DNA of 64,000 bases, from the NCBI GenBank assembly GCA_037951105.1, contig JBAMJV010003299.1, positions 186,001 to 250,000 on the forward strand. The letters are read 5' to 3'. Shown here piece by piece: positions 22,009-35,383 of this stretch. This stretch comes from Echinarachnius parma (taxonomy: Eukaryota > Echinodermata > Echinoidea > Clypeasteroida > Echinarachniidae). Made by a program: the position numbers and the translations under genes. The notes below the pieces were generated by a model. That model saw nothing but the letters and a program-made list of their open reading frames with translations, was not told the DNA's origin and ran no database searches. The stretch's first letter is position 1; every line of letters starts with the position of its first letter.

Positions 22009-23178
22009 TTAATGTCAGTGAATGACCAGAAGATTAGCCTATTGCTCTTACTTGATCTGAGCGGCGCTTTTGATACTATTTACCATTTGCGTCTGTTACA
22101 AACTTTGAAAACCCACTTTTGGATTAATGGTAAAGTTTTTGCATGGATTGAATCATACTTGGCTGATAGAAAACAGACAGTTGAAATGGATGATATTGAA
22201 ACTGATGTGTTCGAGGTACCTTTCGGTGTCCCTCAAGGGTCACGTTTAGGACCCCTGTTGTTTACGTTGTATACAAGCAGACTCCTCACAAATATTCAAA
22301 AAGAGTTCCCTACTATTACCTGTCACTGCTACGCAGATGACACACAGGTATATTTGTCATTTTGTCCTAACACACCAAATGAAGAATATTGTATTAGTGT
22401 ACTAGAAACATGCATTGAGTACATTAGAACCTGGATGTTACAAAATAAATTGATGTTGAATGATACGAAAACGGAACTATTAGTCATTGGTACTCCACGG
22501 CAGGTATCTAAGTTCAAGTCAAATGGTATATCAGTAGGTGATATTGCTATACAACCATCCCATACTGTGAGAAATTTAGGAGTGTTATTTGATACTCAGT
22601 TGAATATGGAATCACAAATTACTAGTGTATGTAAATCAGCATATTATATGATTTATAATTTAAGGCGCATCCGTAAATATTTTGATCAAGATAGCATGAA
22701 AGTTGTCGTCCACGCATGTATTACGAGTAAGTTAGACTATTGTAATAGTTTATTGTATGGATTACCAAACACACAGATAGGAAAGTTACAGCGGGTTCAA
22801 AACACATGTGCAAGATTGATTTGCAATCTTTCTAAATTTGATCATGTTACACCACTGTTAAGAGAATTACATTGGTTACCCATACGTCAAAGAATTGAAT
22901 TTAAGATGTTAATGATAGTTTATAAAGCGCTAAATGGCCAAGCTCCTAGTTATATTACTGAGTTATTGACTCTTAAGTTTCAAACTCATGGTCATAATCT
23001 TCGTAGTACACAAGACACACTGGCATTGCAGATCCCCAACATTAGAACAAAAGTAACCTTAGGTGATCGATCATTTATTTGTGCTGCTCCTAGATTATGG
23101 AATAAGTTACCAGTGGATATTAGGAAATCTCAAACATTAGACAGCTTTAAATTGAAAGTAAAAACTTATTTGTTTTAA
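22009..23178 (+). pseudogene. CR1-group LINE reverse transcriptase, catalytic half
   Basis: This 390-codon open frame continues the LINE interrupted at 19748. It contains motif A (LLLLLDLSGAFDTI), motif B (FGVPQGSRLGPLLFTLYT), the catalytic motif C (CYADDTQVYLS), then NLGVLFDTQLNMESQI, the post-RT block CNSLLYGLPN and ELHWLPIRQRIEFKMLMI typical of CR1/L2/Rex1-type elements, ending with SFKLKVKTYLF. An upstream in-frame ATG at 21949 belongs to the Harbinger end and is fortuitous. The frame itself is intact, unusual given the broken 5' half. Confidence 0.9.
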
Positions 23179-23325
23179 ACACAGACTTAATTTTTATTTA
23201 TGATTATGCTTTATATTATATAGCATTGAGTAGTAGAATGGTATTTATAGGAGCTCTTGAAGCGCAGTCGAATATATATATATAGTTTCTGCGCTATATA
23301 AATTATTTATTATTATTATTATTCT
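23179..23325 (+). repeat. CR1-type LINE 3' end
   Basis: After the stop comes a short UTR ending GCGCTATATAAATTATTTAT followed by an ATT microsatellite, the usual 3' terminus of CR1-group LINEs. Confidence 0.75.
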
Positions 23326-23774
23326 ACGAATGAAAAACGAATGCGTCCTTCCATCAGACTATATATCGGTCAATAAAAGAGTTTAACTGATTTAGCATAA
23401 TATTACAACTATATTGTACTTATTCTTGTAAAGGTATTGTGAAGCCTACATTTGTAAAGGTATATCACGGAAAATATCTCAAAAATGAAGAATATGTAAT
23501 TACATGTAGTCAGTTTAAGCGAGGTTTGGTTATTTTGCCTAGTGTGCGGTCATGCTATTCTTATTTGTGTGCGGGTCACGTAGCTAGCGCGGGTCACGTA
23601 GGGGTCACGCATAGCGTTGTGGTACTTCGTGGAATCCGTGTACGAACTTCCTCACTGGGTGAATATACGTATAATGCACAATTAAAATTGGACGACGGTT
23701 TATTAGTTTTAGGTCTATAACTCCACGAAAAGAGATTTCAAGCCCTAATTTGTTCAGGCATGCTATTAAATGAC

Positions 23775-25575
23775 ATTTTCTTTCATATAAGACAATAACC
23801 TCGCAACTTTTGAAATTTGGCTTGCAAAAGAGAGAATGTCCCTTTAATGGCATTGTGAATAGTGACCCTTCTTGTATAATATCGACCCTTTAATGGCATT
23901 GTGAATAGTGACCCTTCTTGTATAATATCGACCCTTTAATGGCATTGTGAAAAGTGACCCTTCTTGTATAATATCGACCCTTTAATGGCATTGTGATTTG
24001 TGAATAGGCACCCTTCTTGTATATTACGGATAGCGGCCATATTAGTGACTTATTATTATGGACTATTCTTTCATATAAGACAATAACCTCGCAACTTTTG
24101 AAATTTGGCTTGCAAAAGATGGAATGTCCCTTTAATGGCATTGTGAATAGTGACCCTTCTTGTATAATATCGACCCTTTAATGGCATTGTGAATAGTGAC
24201 CCTTCTTGTATAATATCGACCCTTTAATGGCATTGTGAATAGTGACCGTTCTTGTATAATATGTTCCCTTTAATGGCATTGTGAATAGTGACCCTTCTTG
24301 TATAATATCGACCCTTTAATGGCATTGTGAAGTGACCCTTCTTGTATAATATCGACCCTTTAATGGCATTGTGAATAGTGACCCTTCTTGTATAATATCG
24401 ACCCTTTAATGGCATTGTGAACCTTCTTGTATAATATCGACCCTTTAATGGCATTATGAATAGTGACCGTTCTTGTATAATATCGACCCTTTAATGGCAT
24501 TGTGAAGGGACCCTTCTTGTATAATATCGACCCTTTAATGGCATTGTGAATAGTGACCCTTCTTGTATAATATCGACCCTTTAATGGCATTGTGAACCTT
24601 CTTGTATAATATCGACCCTTTAATGGCATTATGAATAGTGACCCTTCTTGTATAATATCGACCCTTTAATGGCATTGTGAATAGTGACCCTTCTTGTATA
24701 ATATCGACCCTTTAATGGCATTGTGAACCTTCTTGTATAATATCGACCCTTTAATGGCATTATGAATAGTGACCCTTCTTGTATAATATCGACCCTTTAA
24801 TGGCATTATGAATAGTGACCCTTCTTGTATAATATCGACCCTTTAATGGCATTGTGAATAGTGACCCTTCTTGTATAATATCGACCCTTTAATGGCATTG
24901 TGAATAGTGACCCTTCTTGTATAATATCGACCCTTTAATGGCATTGTGAATAGTGACCCTTCTTGTATAATATCGACCCTTTAATGGCATTGTGAATAGT
25001 GACCCTTCTTGTATAATATCGACCCTTTAATGGCATTGTGAATAGTGACCCTTCTTGTATTTATCGACCCTTTAATGGCATTGTGAATAGTGACCCTTCT
25101 TGTATAATATCGACCCTTTAATGGCATTGTGAATAGTGACCCTTCTTGTATAATATCGACCCTTTAATGGCATTGTGAATAGTGACCCTTCTTGTATAAT
25201 ATCGACCCTTTAATGGCATTGTGAATAGTGACCCTTCTTGTATAATATCGACCCTTTAATGGCATTGTGAATAGTGACCCTTCTTGTATAATATCGACCC
25301 TTTAATGGCAATGTGAATATCGACCCTTTAATGGCATTGTGAATAGTGACCCTTCTTGTATAATATCGACCCTTTAATGGCATTGTGAAAAGTGACCCTT
25401 CTTGTATAATATCGACCCTTTAATGGCATTGTGATTTGCGAATAGGCACCCTTCTTGTATATTACGGATAGCGGCCATATTAGTGACTTATTATTATGGA
25501 ATATTCTTTCTTTGTATGAACAGCGACCCATTCATAGGATTATGAATAGTGACCTTTATGAACAATGACCTTTGT
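23775..25575. repeat. 46-bp satellite with higher-order duplication
   Basis: About 32 units of 46 bp contain CTTCTTGTATAATATCGACC, CTTTAATGGCATTGTGAA and TAGTGAC. Some units are shortened by about 8-10 bp (lacking TAGTGAC). A flanking block with TTGGCTTGCAAAAGA occurs at 23777-23840 and 24066-24125. A second block with TATATTACGGATAGCGGCC occurs at 23997-24060 and 25440-25500. The array is therefore two rounds of amplification. Minus-strand open frames here simply reflect the repeat. Confidence 0.92.
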
Positions 25576-27530
25576 GCATAGCGTGCGGAGCCCGTTTGTT
25601 TATCGGATTCTTTTTGCAATATCAAATATTTTTGAAAACGTACCACTTTAAACTACACTCGTTTATCAACCATCTCATAGAACATGTAAACAAACCAGAC
25701 AATCTTGAAATTAAAGGCGAATTTTATTTGAATCAATTTACATGGTCATTCTTAAACATAATCTGGTATTTAATTACATATTTTACATAATCAGTTTACA
25801 AACAGAAATAATTTGATAGAGCAATGTGAAAAGCAATAAAACAAACAAACGTAGAACAATCATAAGTAAGCATTAGATAGAAAGGAAATTAATGAAGGCG
25901 ACTTGTGCGAATAAAGGGCAACGCAAAAATGCCTAAACATTATATAACAAGATGATATCGTTCTTAATCTAAACGGCGCCGACCTTTCCTCATGCAAAAC
26001 AACATGTGTAACTCTGCTCAAGTTGAAATGCGTTAGGTTTAAAGGCTAAATTGAATATTCCCGTTGATTTAGACAGAATTTGTTCACATAAAAATAGTAT
26101 TCCAAATGTACAGAGAGTTACATAAGGTAGTGTATTTTCCATAAAGTCCTATGTATAAAAGATCCATGTAAAATTACACTTTTACACGATAGCCGCACAC
26201 ACACATCATCGTTATTGAAGACACAGATGCAGTGGTGTAATGAGCAGAAACTTGTAATTTTTTGTAAGACAGTACCACATTCAAATTGAATTTGGGGGCT
26301 ACAACCCCAAGCCCCCCCCCCCCCTTCTGTACACCTTTGCATATATGTGCTCAAAATAAAAGGTGGAAACAATGAAAATGAAAGCACAATGGACATATAT
26401 TAAAGCAATAATTATCATATAATTAGGAGACGACCAGGGTATTCAAATTATTTTATGTTTTCAATTGTGCCCTTTTTACTTATGCTACTAAATAAACTAA
26501 TCACTGCAAACAACACTTATAAAAAATAAAACAATTATAAAAAAAAGAACGCATATGAGATATAGCTGTAAATGCATCTCGTAAATAGACTCGTCACAAA
26601 AGTCACTACATGTACATGTCATACGTACTGTATGTATTGAAAACCTGTTAATGCATACCATTAAATTATATTCCCTGCATTTTGATACCTCATTATGTCG
26701 ATATGACCTCAGAATGGTTGACCATTTGAAATAACTGAAATTGCGGTGGCCCCGACACTAAATGGGCCCCAAATTTGACACATAGACTGACTTTTGTCAT
26801 GGCGAATCCAAATATGATAAGAGTTTTCCTTCTTAGAAAATGTATTTAAAAGAAAATCAAAATCTCCATTGGGAACGCCCCCTGTTTTGTTATTTCTAAA
26901 AAAAGAAGAAATACAAAAAAATATATAAAAAATTGCACGAGCGCTGTCTGCATAACAAATGCGTGTGATGTAATTGCAGGCGGAATTCCGGATTTATATG
27001 AATGTATAGCTTCCGCCTGTTGTGAGGTCGTTTGGCCACACCCCATAGAATCACAAATCCTAAAGGTCGGGGCTTAGCAAGTCACGGAACACATCTTAAA
27101 TTGTGTTAATATCTCATTGTTTTTTATACAAACTCCAGCTGGCATATTGACAAAAAGGATATTTGAATGCAACAATAAGGTAATATTCTTGGTTTGTCGG
27201 GCCACTTTAAAATCAAATTTGCAAGAAATTCCATCGACTGGATAATGAAGAGTATTTCACTGGGCCGAGTGCTGTTTTAGATTTGTTCTGAGAGGTTAGT
27301 TGAATAGTCTGGACTTTTTAAATTGCAACATTTGAAGGAGAGTTACCAGGATGCTTACTGAAAATCATTGACATATATAGACATGATGTGGATGTATATA
27401 TGCACTTCGGAAGAATTTGCAAGAAAGGAATTTGGAAGTTCGTGGGTCTAGAGCATACAATTTTTTTTTAAATAATTTGTTTTCTGTTTTTTTTTGCAAA
27501 TTCGTTTGGCAGACGTTATTTGTAATATCA
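25576..27530. other. No recognised gene
   Basis: AT-rich sequence with a poly-C run near 26311-26324. Open frames are short, lack exon borders or recognisable domains, and were left out. Confidence 0.5.
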
Positions 27531-27888
27531 AAGGGATTTACATTTAGTAACTTTGATGACATGTGCAAAAAGTGATGAATGGTTGATACAATGTGTATTG
27601 TTGTGATATGATATGTCCACGGCGTTAAATGGATGCAGTATGGCTTAGTTATGAGCGAAAAAGGAAAGTGATATTCACTAACTTATAGCACTGACTTTGT
27701 TCACGGTTACGACTATCCAGTGGATAGTTTAATATCTGAACACCTCAATGGTAAATTTCTTTTTAACAAAAGGTAAATTAAAAAAACCGAAACCTGTCCG
27801 ATGGTTCTATTGTTAATATGAATACAAGTTATGGGAGAACCGCTAGAGTTCTAAGTTTTGAGGAATTGGACAATGTAACTAGATCCCT
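27531..27888. mobile_element. TTAA MITE, family B, copy 1
   Basis: The right end reads, inward, AGGGATCTAGTTACATTGTC, with TTAA at 27889-27892. The left end has diverged (AAGGGATTTACATTTAGTAA) and lacks a clear TTAA. The body matches 34397-34767 and 53618-53851, for example GTGCAAAAAGTGATGAATGG, GAAAGTGATATTCACTA and CCGAAACCTGTCC. Confidence 0.75.
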
Positions 27889-27892
27889 TTAA

Positions 27893-30800
27893 TAGGCAAA
27901 TTGCGTGTAATTTCATGAGATGCAGTCGGAATTTATTTCACAAAGATTTTTTAAGTGAAAGCAATAAGTTGCTATGTAAAATTGCTGGAAAACCCGAATA
28001 TTAGTTTCAACATGAACAAAAATCAATATTTTCTATTATATAGGATCTTATAAAAGCTTTATGTAAAACTTATTTATTCTCTTATATATGCACTTTTATA
28101 TGCAATTTTTATATGTACTATTTATATGAACTTAAAATGTCCAGTTCAACTTGATATCTTTATGGAACACCCCACTATTTCCAGGTTCTAGTAGTCACTG
28201 GGATAAGTCAGGCATTTGAAGCATGTTCTATGGTATTTGAATTGAATTAGCCTAACAAATTGATTCATATACTACAGCCAATCAGTTGTTATAATAGTGC
28301 ACACATGGATAGGCTTTGAGATATTTCAAAATGTAGTCACAAAATATTTTTAAATACACTTCTAAGTTGATTATTCACATAGCCATTTCTAGTCAGTAAT
28401 ATGTATGTATCTGAATCCATTTCATGATCAACAAATTGAACTTCTAATCGATCACTATCAAACACTTTTTTGCTGGCAATCTATCAACTGCACTGGCAAA
28501 TAATTGCTTTGTTTTTAAATTGTGAAAGTACATTATTATAGTTTGTCAAATTGCACACATGAAAATAAAATTTTACATCAAGATCTGCCACAATCAATGT
28601 TTATGGACGGAATATATCATCAGTCACAGTCGCCCTCTAAGAATGCCAGATTTATTACACATAACACTATAAAGGCAAAACATGATATGCAATTTATTAT
28701 ACAAATTTGCGAGGCTGAAAGACATTTCATTATAGCTATCTATCATATTTACAGATGAAATTATGCTACAAAATGCTAAATTTATATTCTGTATTTAAAA
28801 CAATAACATCAAATTTATGAATATACATTATTACAAAAGCTGAAATCCTCATAGACACACTATACTTATTTCACAATGCATAGAATAGCCACATCTGTGG
28901 AACTTGTTCCCATTTTGAAAAATAACACCTAAATGAACCTGTACAATAAGGTAACCAACATCTAATGTTTACACCCTTACTTTATGTCCATTACATTATC
29001 CTTTGAGTGGTCATTCTATAAAGTGTTATTCGAAATAATATCAAACATCAGTGTAAAACACCCAATGATAATTGCTGTAACTATACTCTATAGAACTTAA
29101 TAAGAAAACTGAACACACATTATACTTCTAACATTACATGAAAATATAAATGTACACACAAATCAAGGTGATGCAAAATGCAATTAGGCCCTACATAATT
29201 TCAAGTTGTATATCTCTGATTTATCACTTGGATAGGTGTCAATAATAATTGCTGTAGATAAGTTTTACAAAACTACACCTAAATTCTACATTTTCACCTA
29301 TAAGGTAAATCAGATTCATAAAATGTACACGCAAATCAAGGTGAATGGAATTAAAGGCATTAGAATACTCCTTCCTGTACATTAGGTGTACAATAATAAG
29401 GTTATCACACACAAATTTGCAATAGAATATCAAATATAGCCTACAAAGTTGACTAAATTAAACACATATTGCAATAAAATACGGAATGTAGAATTGATGA
29501 AAGCAGAAGATGGGGAAAACAAGCCAGCAATTACAAACATTTTTGATAGAGATAGCAAAATATAGCCTCCATAGTTAACTGAATTACATATTTAGAGGAA
29601 CTTGGTAACATTGTCGGAGGACAATGCACAACTGTTCATTTTAGAGGTTTTGGCCAAAATTATCAAGATATATAAACTTATATTTTGTATGAAAGCGTTA
29701 CATGTAAGATTCCTCCAAACCATGAGCTATTGCGATTTACTTTGTTTTCATTTATGCTTATATCTTTGCTAAAAACAAATATATTTTCCATGAAAGTTTT
29801 GCAAACAATTTTGCAAGTATAGAGTATTAATCTGAAATATAATGTGCCAATCTAACTTATGTTTTTGTTTCCTGACGAGGACGTTACCATGTACCTTTGA
29901 TGCAATGAAACACACAGACCAAAGCAGCAGGGAAGAAGGACAAGGATGATGCCACGCACACTTGAACATTTATCATCAAATAATACATTCACAGAAGACA
30001 TGAGTCAACTATCTGTACAATGAAATAATATCCCTATGAAATCCCTAATTTACTAAAAAAACAAATATAATTTTTGTTTAAAGTGTTTTCAGAGTAAAGA
30101 CGTAATTCAATAAACAGTACATGTATGAGCTTACAAGTCACAAATAAGTTGCAATTCATTAAATACGTCATTATTTGCAGTGCTTATCTGCAGAATTGTA
30201 TTGCGACTTGTAATTCTTACATATTTCTAATCAGTATTTATTAAAAGGTTACCTCCCGCTTGCTAAAATAAACCCACTTCAGCGCCAAGAGTATTTTCAG
30301 AGACACTACCGTCACTAACGATGAATAGATGAAACATGTGTCAATTATGAACACATGCGTTCCAATCATCCTGTTAAGTAGTCCTAATTATGAATCTGCA
30401 AAATCACTTGAGTTAATTTTTGAAGATATGCATGACTATGAAATCATCTATCTAAAATGTCAATGCACCCTGGCTAATCCAAAAGAGTCTCAATCTCCAA
30501 CCAACGCTCAGGTTAAGGTAAACAATTTCAACTTCCAGTTTCTCTATTTCCATCAAAGTTATTGCAATCCAGATCTGTAAATCCACTTTAGGTAATGTCA
30601 AGATAGGGATATATTGTTAACCCATACATGACTGCTAAACAACTTGATTTGATAAGTCCCTACTATGGGAACGGTGTATCCAACCTCAGTGGCTACACAC
30701 TCCCTCACTAATATCCCCCAACATGATTTGGTTTGATCGCACAATGCTGACAATGTCATGGGTTACATGGGTCTCAAATTGTGAAGTACTTAGGAGAGCA

Positions 30801-31009
30801 AGAAAATAATTATAAGAAAAACTTTCCCAGATTTCTTATGACACAATACACATCAAAAGAAAGGAGAGGTTTCAACATCAGACCATACCATGATTACAAG
30901 TAGAGGGAGACAAAGCCTTAAGAAGTACTGCTAGAAATAGAACATTGTGGCAGGTCATGATCTCCAAGGAACATAGATGGAGAGAGGAAGTCACTGAATC
31001 CGAACGATC
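27893..31009. other. No recognised gene
   Basis: About 3.1 kb of AT-rich sequence between family B MITE and gene 2. No coding similarity, TIR pair or tandem array was recognised. Three segments near 28540-29470 reuse words such as AAATCAAGGTGA and might be low-level diverged duplications. Confidence 0.45.
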
Positions 31010-31015
31010 TTTATT
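31010..31015 (-). terminator. Candidate polyadenylation signal of the VWA3B-like gene
   Basis: AATAAA on the minus strand lies about 105 bp downstream of the stop codon at 31120-31122. It is the nearest canonical signal and gives a compact 3' UTR. It is position-based only. Confidence 0.4.
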
Positions 31016-31119
31016 CATTCATCATTGATCTTTTCAAGTTCAAGAATCACTTTAATGATCCGATACCCATTTTCAAAATGAACTCAACATACATGTGTAG
31101 TCACTTCACCGTACACCAG

Positions 31120-31384
31120 CTAATCAAGGAAATCATCAAAACCAGGATCACTTGACAGATCATCATCATCTTCATCTCTCTGTTTGTTACCTGCTACCTG
31201 ATTGACCCCAATGCCTGGTCCTCCTTCCATGTGCCCATCCTCCTGGTCCTCCCCAGAGGAGGATGGGTACATCTTGTCACCCCTCAGGTTGACGGGCTCC
31301 TGGTGGGACAGGAACAAGTCTACTGCCTCCAGGTAGTATGCCTCAGGCAGCCAGTAACATTGGAAGGGATCCACCGTGTTGAAA
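31120..31384 (-). CDS. Terminal coding exon, DUF4537/VWA3B-like gene
   Basis: The exon begins after a good acceptor (TTTGTATTTGTTTCAG above 31384) with one leading base and ends at TAG (31120-31122). It encodes about 87 residues: FNTVDPFQCYWLPEAYYLEA at the start, then an acidic, disordered tail (KQRDEDDDDLSSDPGFDDFL). Its phase (one leading base) fits the phase 2 donor at 58860, and DGS followed by a CYWL...YY..A block reads as a natural continuation of the DUF4537 module. The link spans 27.5 kb, so assignment to the same gene is inference. An independent gene end remains possible. Confidence 0.7.
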
Positions 31385-34256
31385 CTGAAACAAATACAAA
31401 ACAGTTTTGATTAGAATAATGCCTTCATTACCATCAGTAACATTATGTAATAATTCAGTGTTACTGTTTCACTGTTAGAACTAACACCCTATATTGACAT
31501 TCTGCAAAATATATGAACTCATTACAGCTGGTTTTTTTTGAGAATGCATGTTATATGCATCACTAAATTAACAAATTAGGATTCCGGGCCAATAAAGTGT
31601 GCAGATCGCCACTACCCTATATCACGTCACACTGTCATATATATACATGGATATGTAGATTCTCATGTGGCTTTTTACAAACATTTGAGTAAAAGATTGT
31701 GCATTTTCTTTCAGATGTATTTTTAAGACGGCATCACATATTTGGTAAATGTATCTATTTCATGGGGTTTTGTGAGATTTAGATCAAATTTATTCACCAG
31801 AACTCCAGTCTTTATTGAACCTCTTGCCTCAATAATACTGTATTGGTCCCATACAGCCATTATAAATCATGCCTGATTCTAATAAATGATGGGATAAAAA
31901 CACAAGCACAAGGTGTGGAATTTTCCTTGCTGTAGAATGATGTGGATGTGGCACAGTGTGGAATTCCTCTGTAACCGCATTAGAGCGAGGACATTACTGT
32001 GTCATTGAGTGGCCGGGATATCACAAATCATCCCCCTTGTTTACGTAAGCGAACATTATTTAGGAACGACACATACTGTGTGCCCGAACATCAATTTGAG
32101 GTGCTGCCAGGGTCTGTCTAGAGGGGAAATAAACAGGAAGGGGGTGTGAATTCCGATGCTGGAGGAATCACATCTCTAACATTATCAGTAACTGCTTGTT
32201 AGAATGTATTCTCAGATCATATTTCGACACAACATGCATATTATTACAGGCTCTACAAACCGACTTGCCTGATTGATGGGGGCAAATGACAATCAGGCAA
32301 AGATGAGAGAGTACAGAATTTATGGGTAAGGAAACGGAAAAGGGAAATTCGGGCTTAACCAGTGGAAAACAATTTTTTATGTAATGATCATGGACATAAT
32401 AAACTTCAATTCAATTCAATTCAATTCAATTCAATTCAATTCAGGCAGTTCGATGTTGAGCACTTCTCACTTTTCTCTTACCTTAGCACCCTGGCAAAAA
32501 TAGACCCAACAACAATATGGGGCTGGGATGTGCAGGGGGCAATAAACCCTCCTGCCCACCCCTTATACCAATATCAGTGGGGGTGAGAGGAACAGAATCA
32601 ACCCTAACCCAATGCAATGAACCCTCTTACTCATCGACCCACATCCACCATGGGGGTTCCAGGGTGTTGTTCAGGGGGCTATGATTTGATGTGAAACCAG
32701 GGTCAAATGACTGACAGCAGGAAGGATTCCTGCCCAAGAATCTTACAGGGCTACTTCATCAAACTTGTTACCAAAACTAGACTGTACGTGCTGACCATGT
32801 TCTGCTTGGCCAAATGTAGGTCCAGATTTTGGCAGCCACCATCAGCTGTTAAAATCTGGATATACAGTACATGTATGACACATGTTTTTATTAATACACA
32901 ATTAGGTGAGAGAGTTAAAACTAAAAACTATGCCTGCATAAAACAAAAAGATGTGCAACTTGCAACACTACAGAGTATATGCACACAAAATACAAATACA
33001 TTACTTAAAACAGTTAATGAATATTAAAGATATGCTAATTACATTTTAAAAATCCAGTTAAAAAAAGGTTATTGACTAATAAGACAGACATTACAATTCT
33101 TAGACAAAAATATAATAACAACAATAATAATTATAATAGCAGCGATGATAATGCACTTCTATTGGCATTTGACATGAATTAGTGATGCTAATCACATATC
33201 ATAATGTGCTTGTATTTAGGTAGCCAAATATAAGTGCTGAAAAACATTTTGTGATTCTGAATGCAGCCTCACTCTCTGCCCCACCCCTTCTCTCTCTCTC
33301 TTTAAGTGGTCCAATGAAGTAGTCACATCTTAAGTAATTCAAAATGGGAAGCAAAGAGTGGTCAACTAATACCAAAATAAACATTCTATTTCTGCTAGGC
33401 AAGAAAAGTTCCGCAGCCTCCATACTGATACTTTCCACATAGAGAGGAATTACATGTGTGGGGTGCAAGATTTCCCTGGAGGGGGGGGGGGGGGGGGGGG
33501 GGGGGAGGAAAACAAACTTTTGTTTCTTCTTTTTTTTAAAAATACTTGCCCTTATTTTTCTTAACAAATTATTCTAAAGTTGACAAAGGATCTGTTATGA
33601 TTTCCAGGGCTCTTTTCAGCATTTTAGTGGCTGAATCAACTCAGGGAGATAGGGTGCAGGGAGAGTTGCCCCCTAGTCCCTAGACACTCCACTGTCAGGA
33701 GGAAGTGGACATGTGTGGGATATCATGGGCCGATGAAGATGTGAACAATGTTGGGAATTCAGTCTGTTTGACAGCAGCACATTATGATTAGTGAACCTCA
33801 GGAGGCCAATGTGCAATGCATGATGGGATTGCACAGGGGTGATTGAGGTTGATTGTTGTGAGTTCAGTGACACCATTTAGGCTCTGCACCTGCACACAAT
33901 GCCTCCATTAACCCCTTGGCACCCAACACTTCATCAAAATCAATTTGGCTACAAGCAAATTTGCCCCAGAAAAAAAGTATTCCTGCGTCCCACTTCTGTT
34001 TCCATTTTGTCTCTCTTTTCTTCCCTCTAGATACAAACGCATTCAACAATGACCTGTATTCCACAAAAGGAAACAGATGGGTGTACATTTGGAAGAGATC
34101 TGTCAAAGTGGAACCTTCAGGCCTAGGAAGCGATGAATTCAAATTTATTCCATGCTGCAGAATAGATGAATTCTAAATATAAAAGTGCAACATGCTTTTG
34201 AAATGAACCCCCAACCACATTCTAGTTTTCTTTGACGTACAGCAGGTGCATACAGA
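31385..34256. other. Mostly unannotated; microsatellites
   Basis: It holds an AATTC pentanucleotide run (32407-32442), a CT run near 33290 and a run of about 25 G at 33481-33505. At 33910-34176 a strong pyrimidine tract and AG precede a short plus-strand open stretch, but no family was recognised. Otherwise nothing is seen. Confidence 0.45.
32407..32442 (+). repeat. (AATTC)n microsatellite
   Basis: About seven copies of TTCAA/AATTC follow CATGGACATAATAAACTTCA. The arrangement looks like the 3' tail of a retroposon. Confidence 0.75.
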
Positions 34257-34257
34257 A

Positions 34258-34322
34258 ATTCACACACACATACGGTACACACATGCATGCATAGATGCAC
34301 ATGAACACAAACATACATACAT

Positions 34323-34372
<50 letters not shown>
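34258..34372 (+). repeat. (CA)n microsatellite
   Basis: ACACAC/ATAC-rich repeat with a pure CA run of about 46 bp at 34325-34371. Open frames reading through it on either strand are artefacts. Confidence 0.9.
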
Positions 34373-34396
34373 CAAGCCTAGTCCATGTTCCCTTAA

Positions 34397-34767
34397 AGGG
34401 ATCTAGTAACTTTGTTGGCATGTGCAAAAAGTGATGAATGGTTGATGCAATGTATAGTGCTGTTATCTCATATGTCCACAGGGTATTGTGTGAAAATTTC
34501 AAGTCAAATGGACATTGCATGGCCAAGTAATGAGCGAAAATGCAAAGTGATATTTTGTGATATTCACTAACTCACTGCATTCACTTTGTACAGGGATGAA
34601 AAACTCGCCCGGAGTTTTTCTTATCTGAATACTTTGATCGTAAGGGAAATTTGAAAAACCGAAACCTGTCCCATGATTTTATTGTTAATACGAATACAAC
34701 AAGGTATGAGGGAACCGCTAGAATTCAAATTTTATTTTGAGGATTTGGACAATGTTACTAAGTCCCT
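34397..34767. mobile_element. TTAA MITE, family B, 371 bp (best copy)
   Basis: TTAA flanks both sides (34393-34396 and 34768-34771). The ends read AGGGATCTAGTAACTTTG and, inward from the right, AGGGACTTAGTAACATTG. Relatives are at 27531-27888 and 53618-53851. There is no coding capacity. A TTAA target suggests mobilisation by a piggyBac- or Kolobok-type transposase. Confidence 0.85.
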
Positions 34768-34771
34768 TTAA

Positions 34772-35279
34772 ACATGATATAAGATGCATTTATTTTTGTT
34801 GACATTTTAAAATGATACAGACTCAAAGTTATTTATACTATCATCAGTAGATATTAAGTTATAATAATGTAATGCATTCAAACTAGTGCAGAGTTATTCT
34901 CTTTATTTCAATAAACATTTAAACGTTGCCTTTAAACTTTTTAAAACATTTAAACGTTACATGTAAACAAAAATCTTTTTGTTGTCTATCTTTTTTTGGC
35001 GTTTAATAAACGTTATGAATCAGCACTAATTAAAACAAGCTTGAATGTCCATACCTATCATTAATAGAACAAAAGAGGATACTTAAGTATATTATAGATG
35101 CATTGTAATCCAATTGTCTCAGTTGTATGCATTTCACGGGATCAAGTACTGTAGATATTAAGTAAAATTTGTGAAATAATCACAGAAGCACATCCATGTT
35201 ACCATGCATGAGAGGACAGCATGTGGAAATGAAGACATATATAATAACATTACTTAGTCATATTATTATTTTTAATATT

Positions 35280-35346
<67 letters not shown>

Positions 35347-35383
35347 CCACCACCACCACCACCACCACCACCACCACTACCAC

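Noticed and set aside
24224..24629. Open frames with repeated MPLKGRYYTRR-type residues
   Set aside because: They are translations of the 46-bp satellite; the frame changes whenever a short unit occurs.
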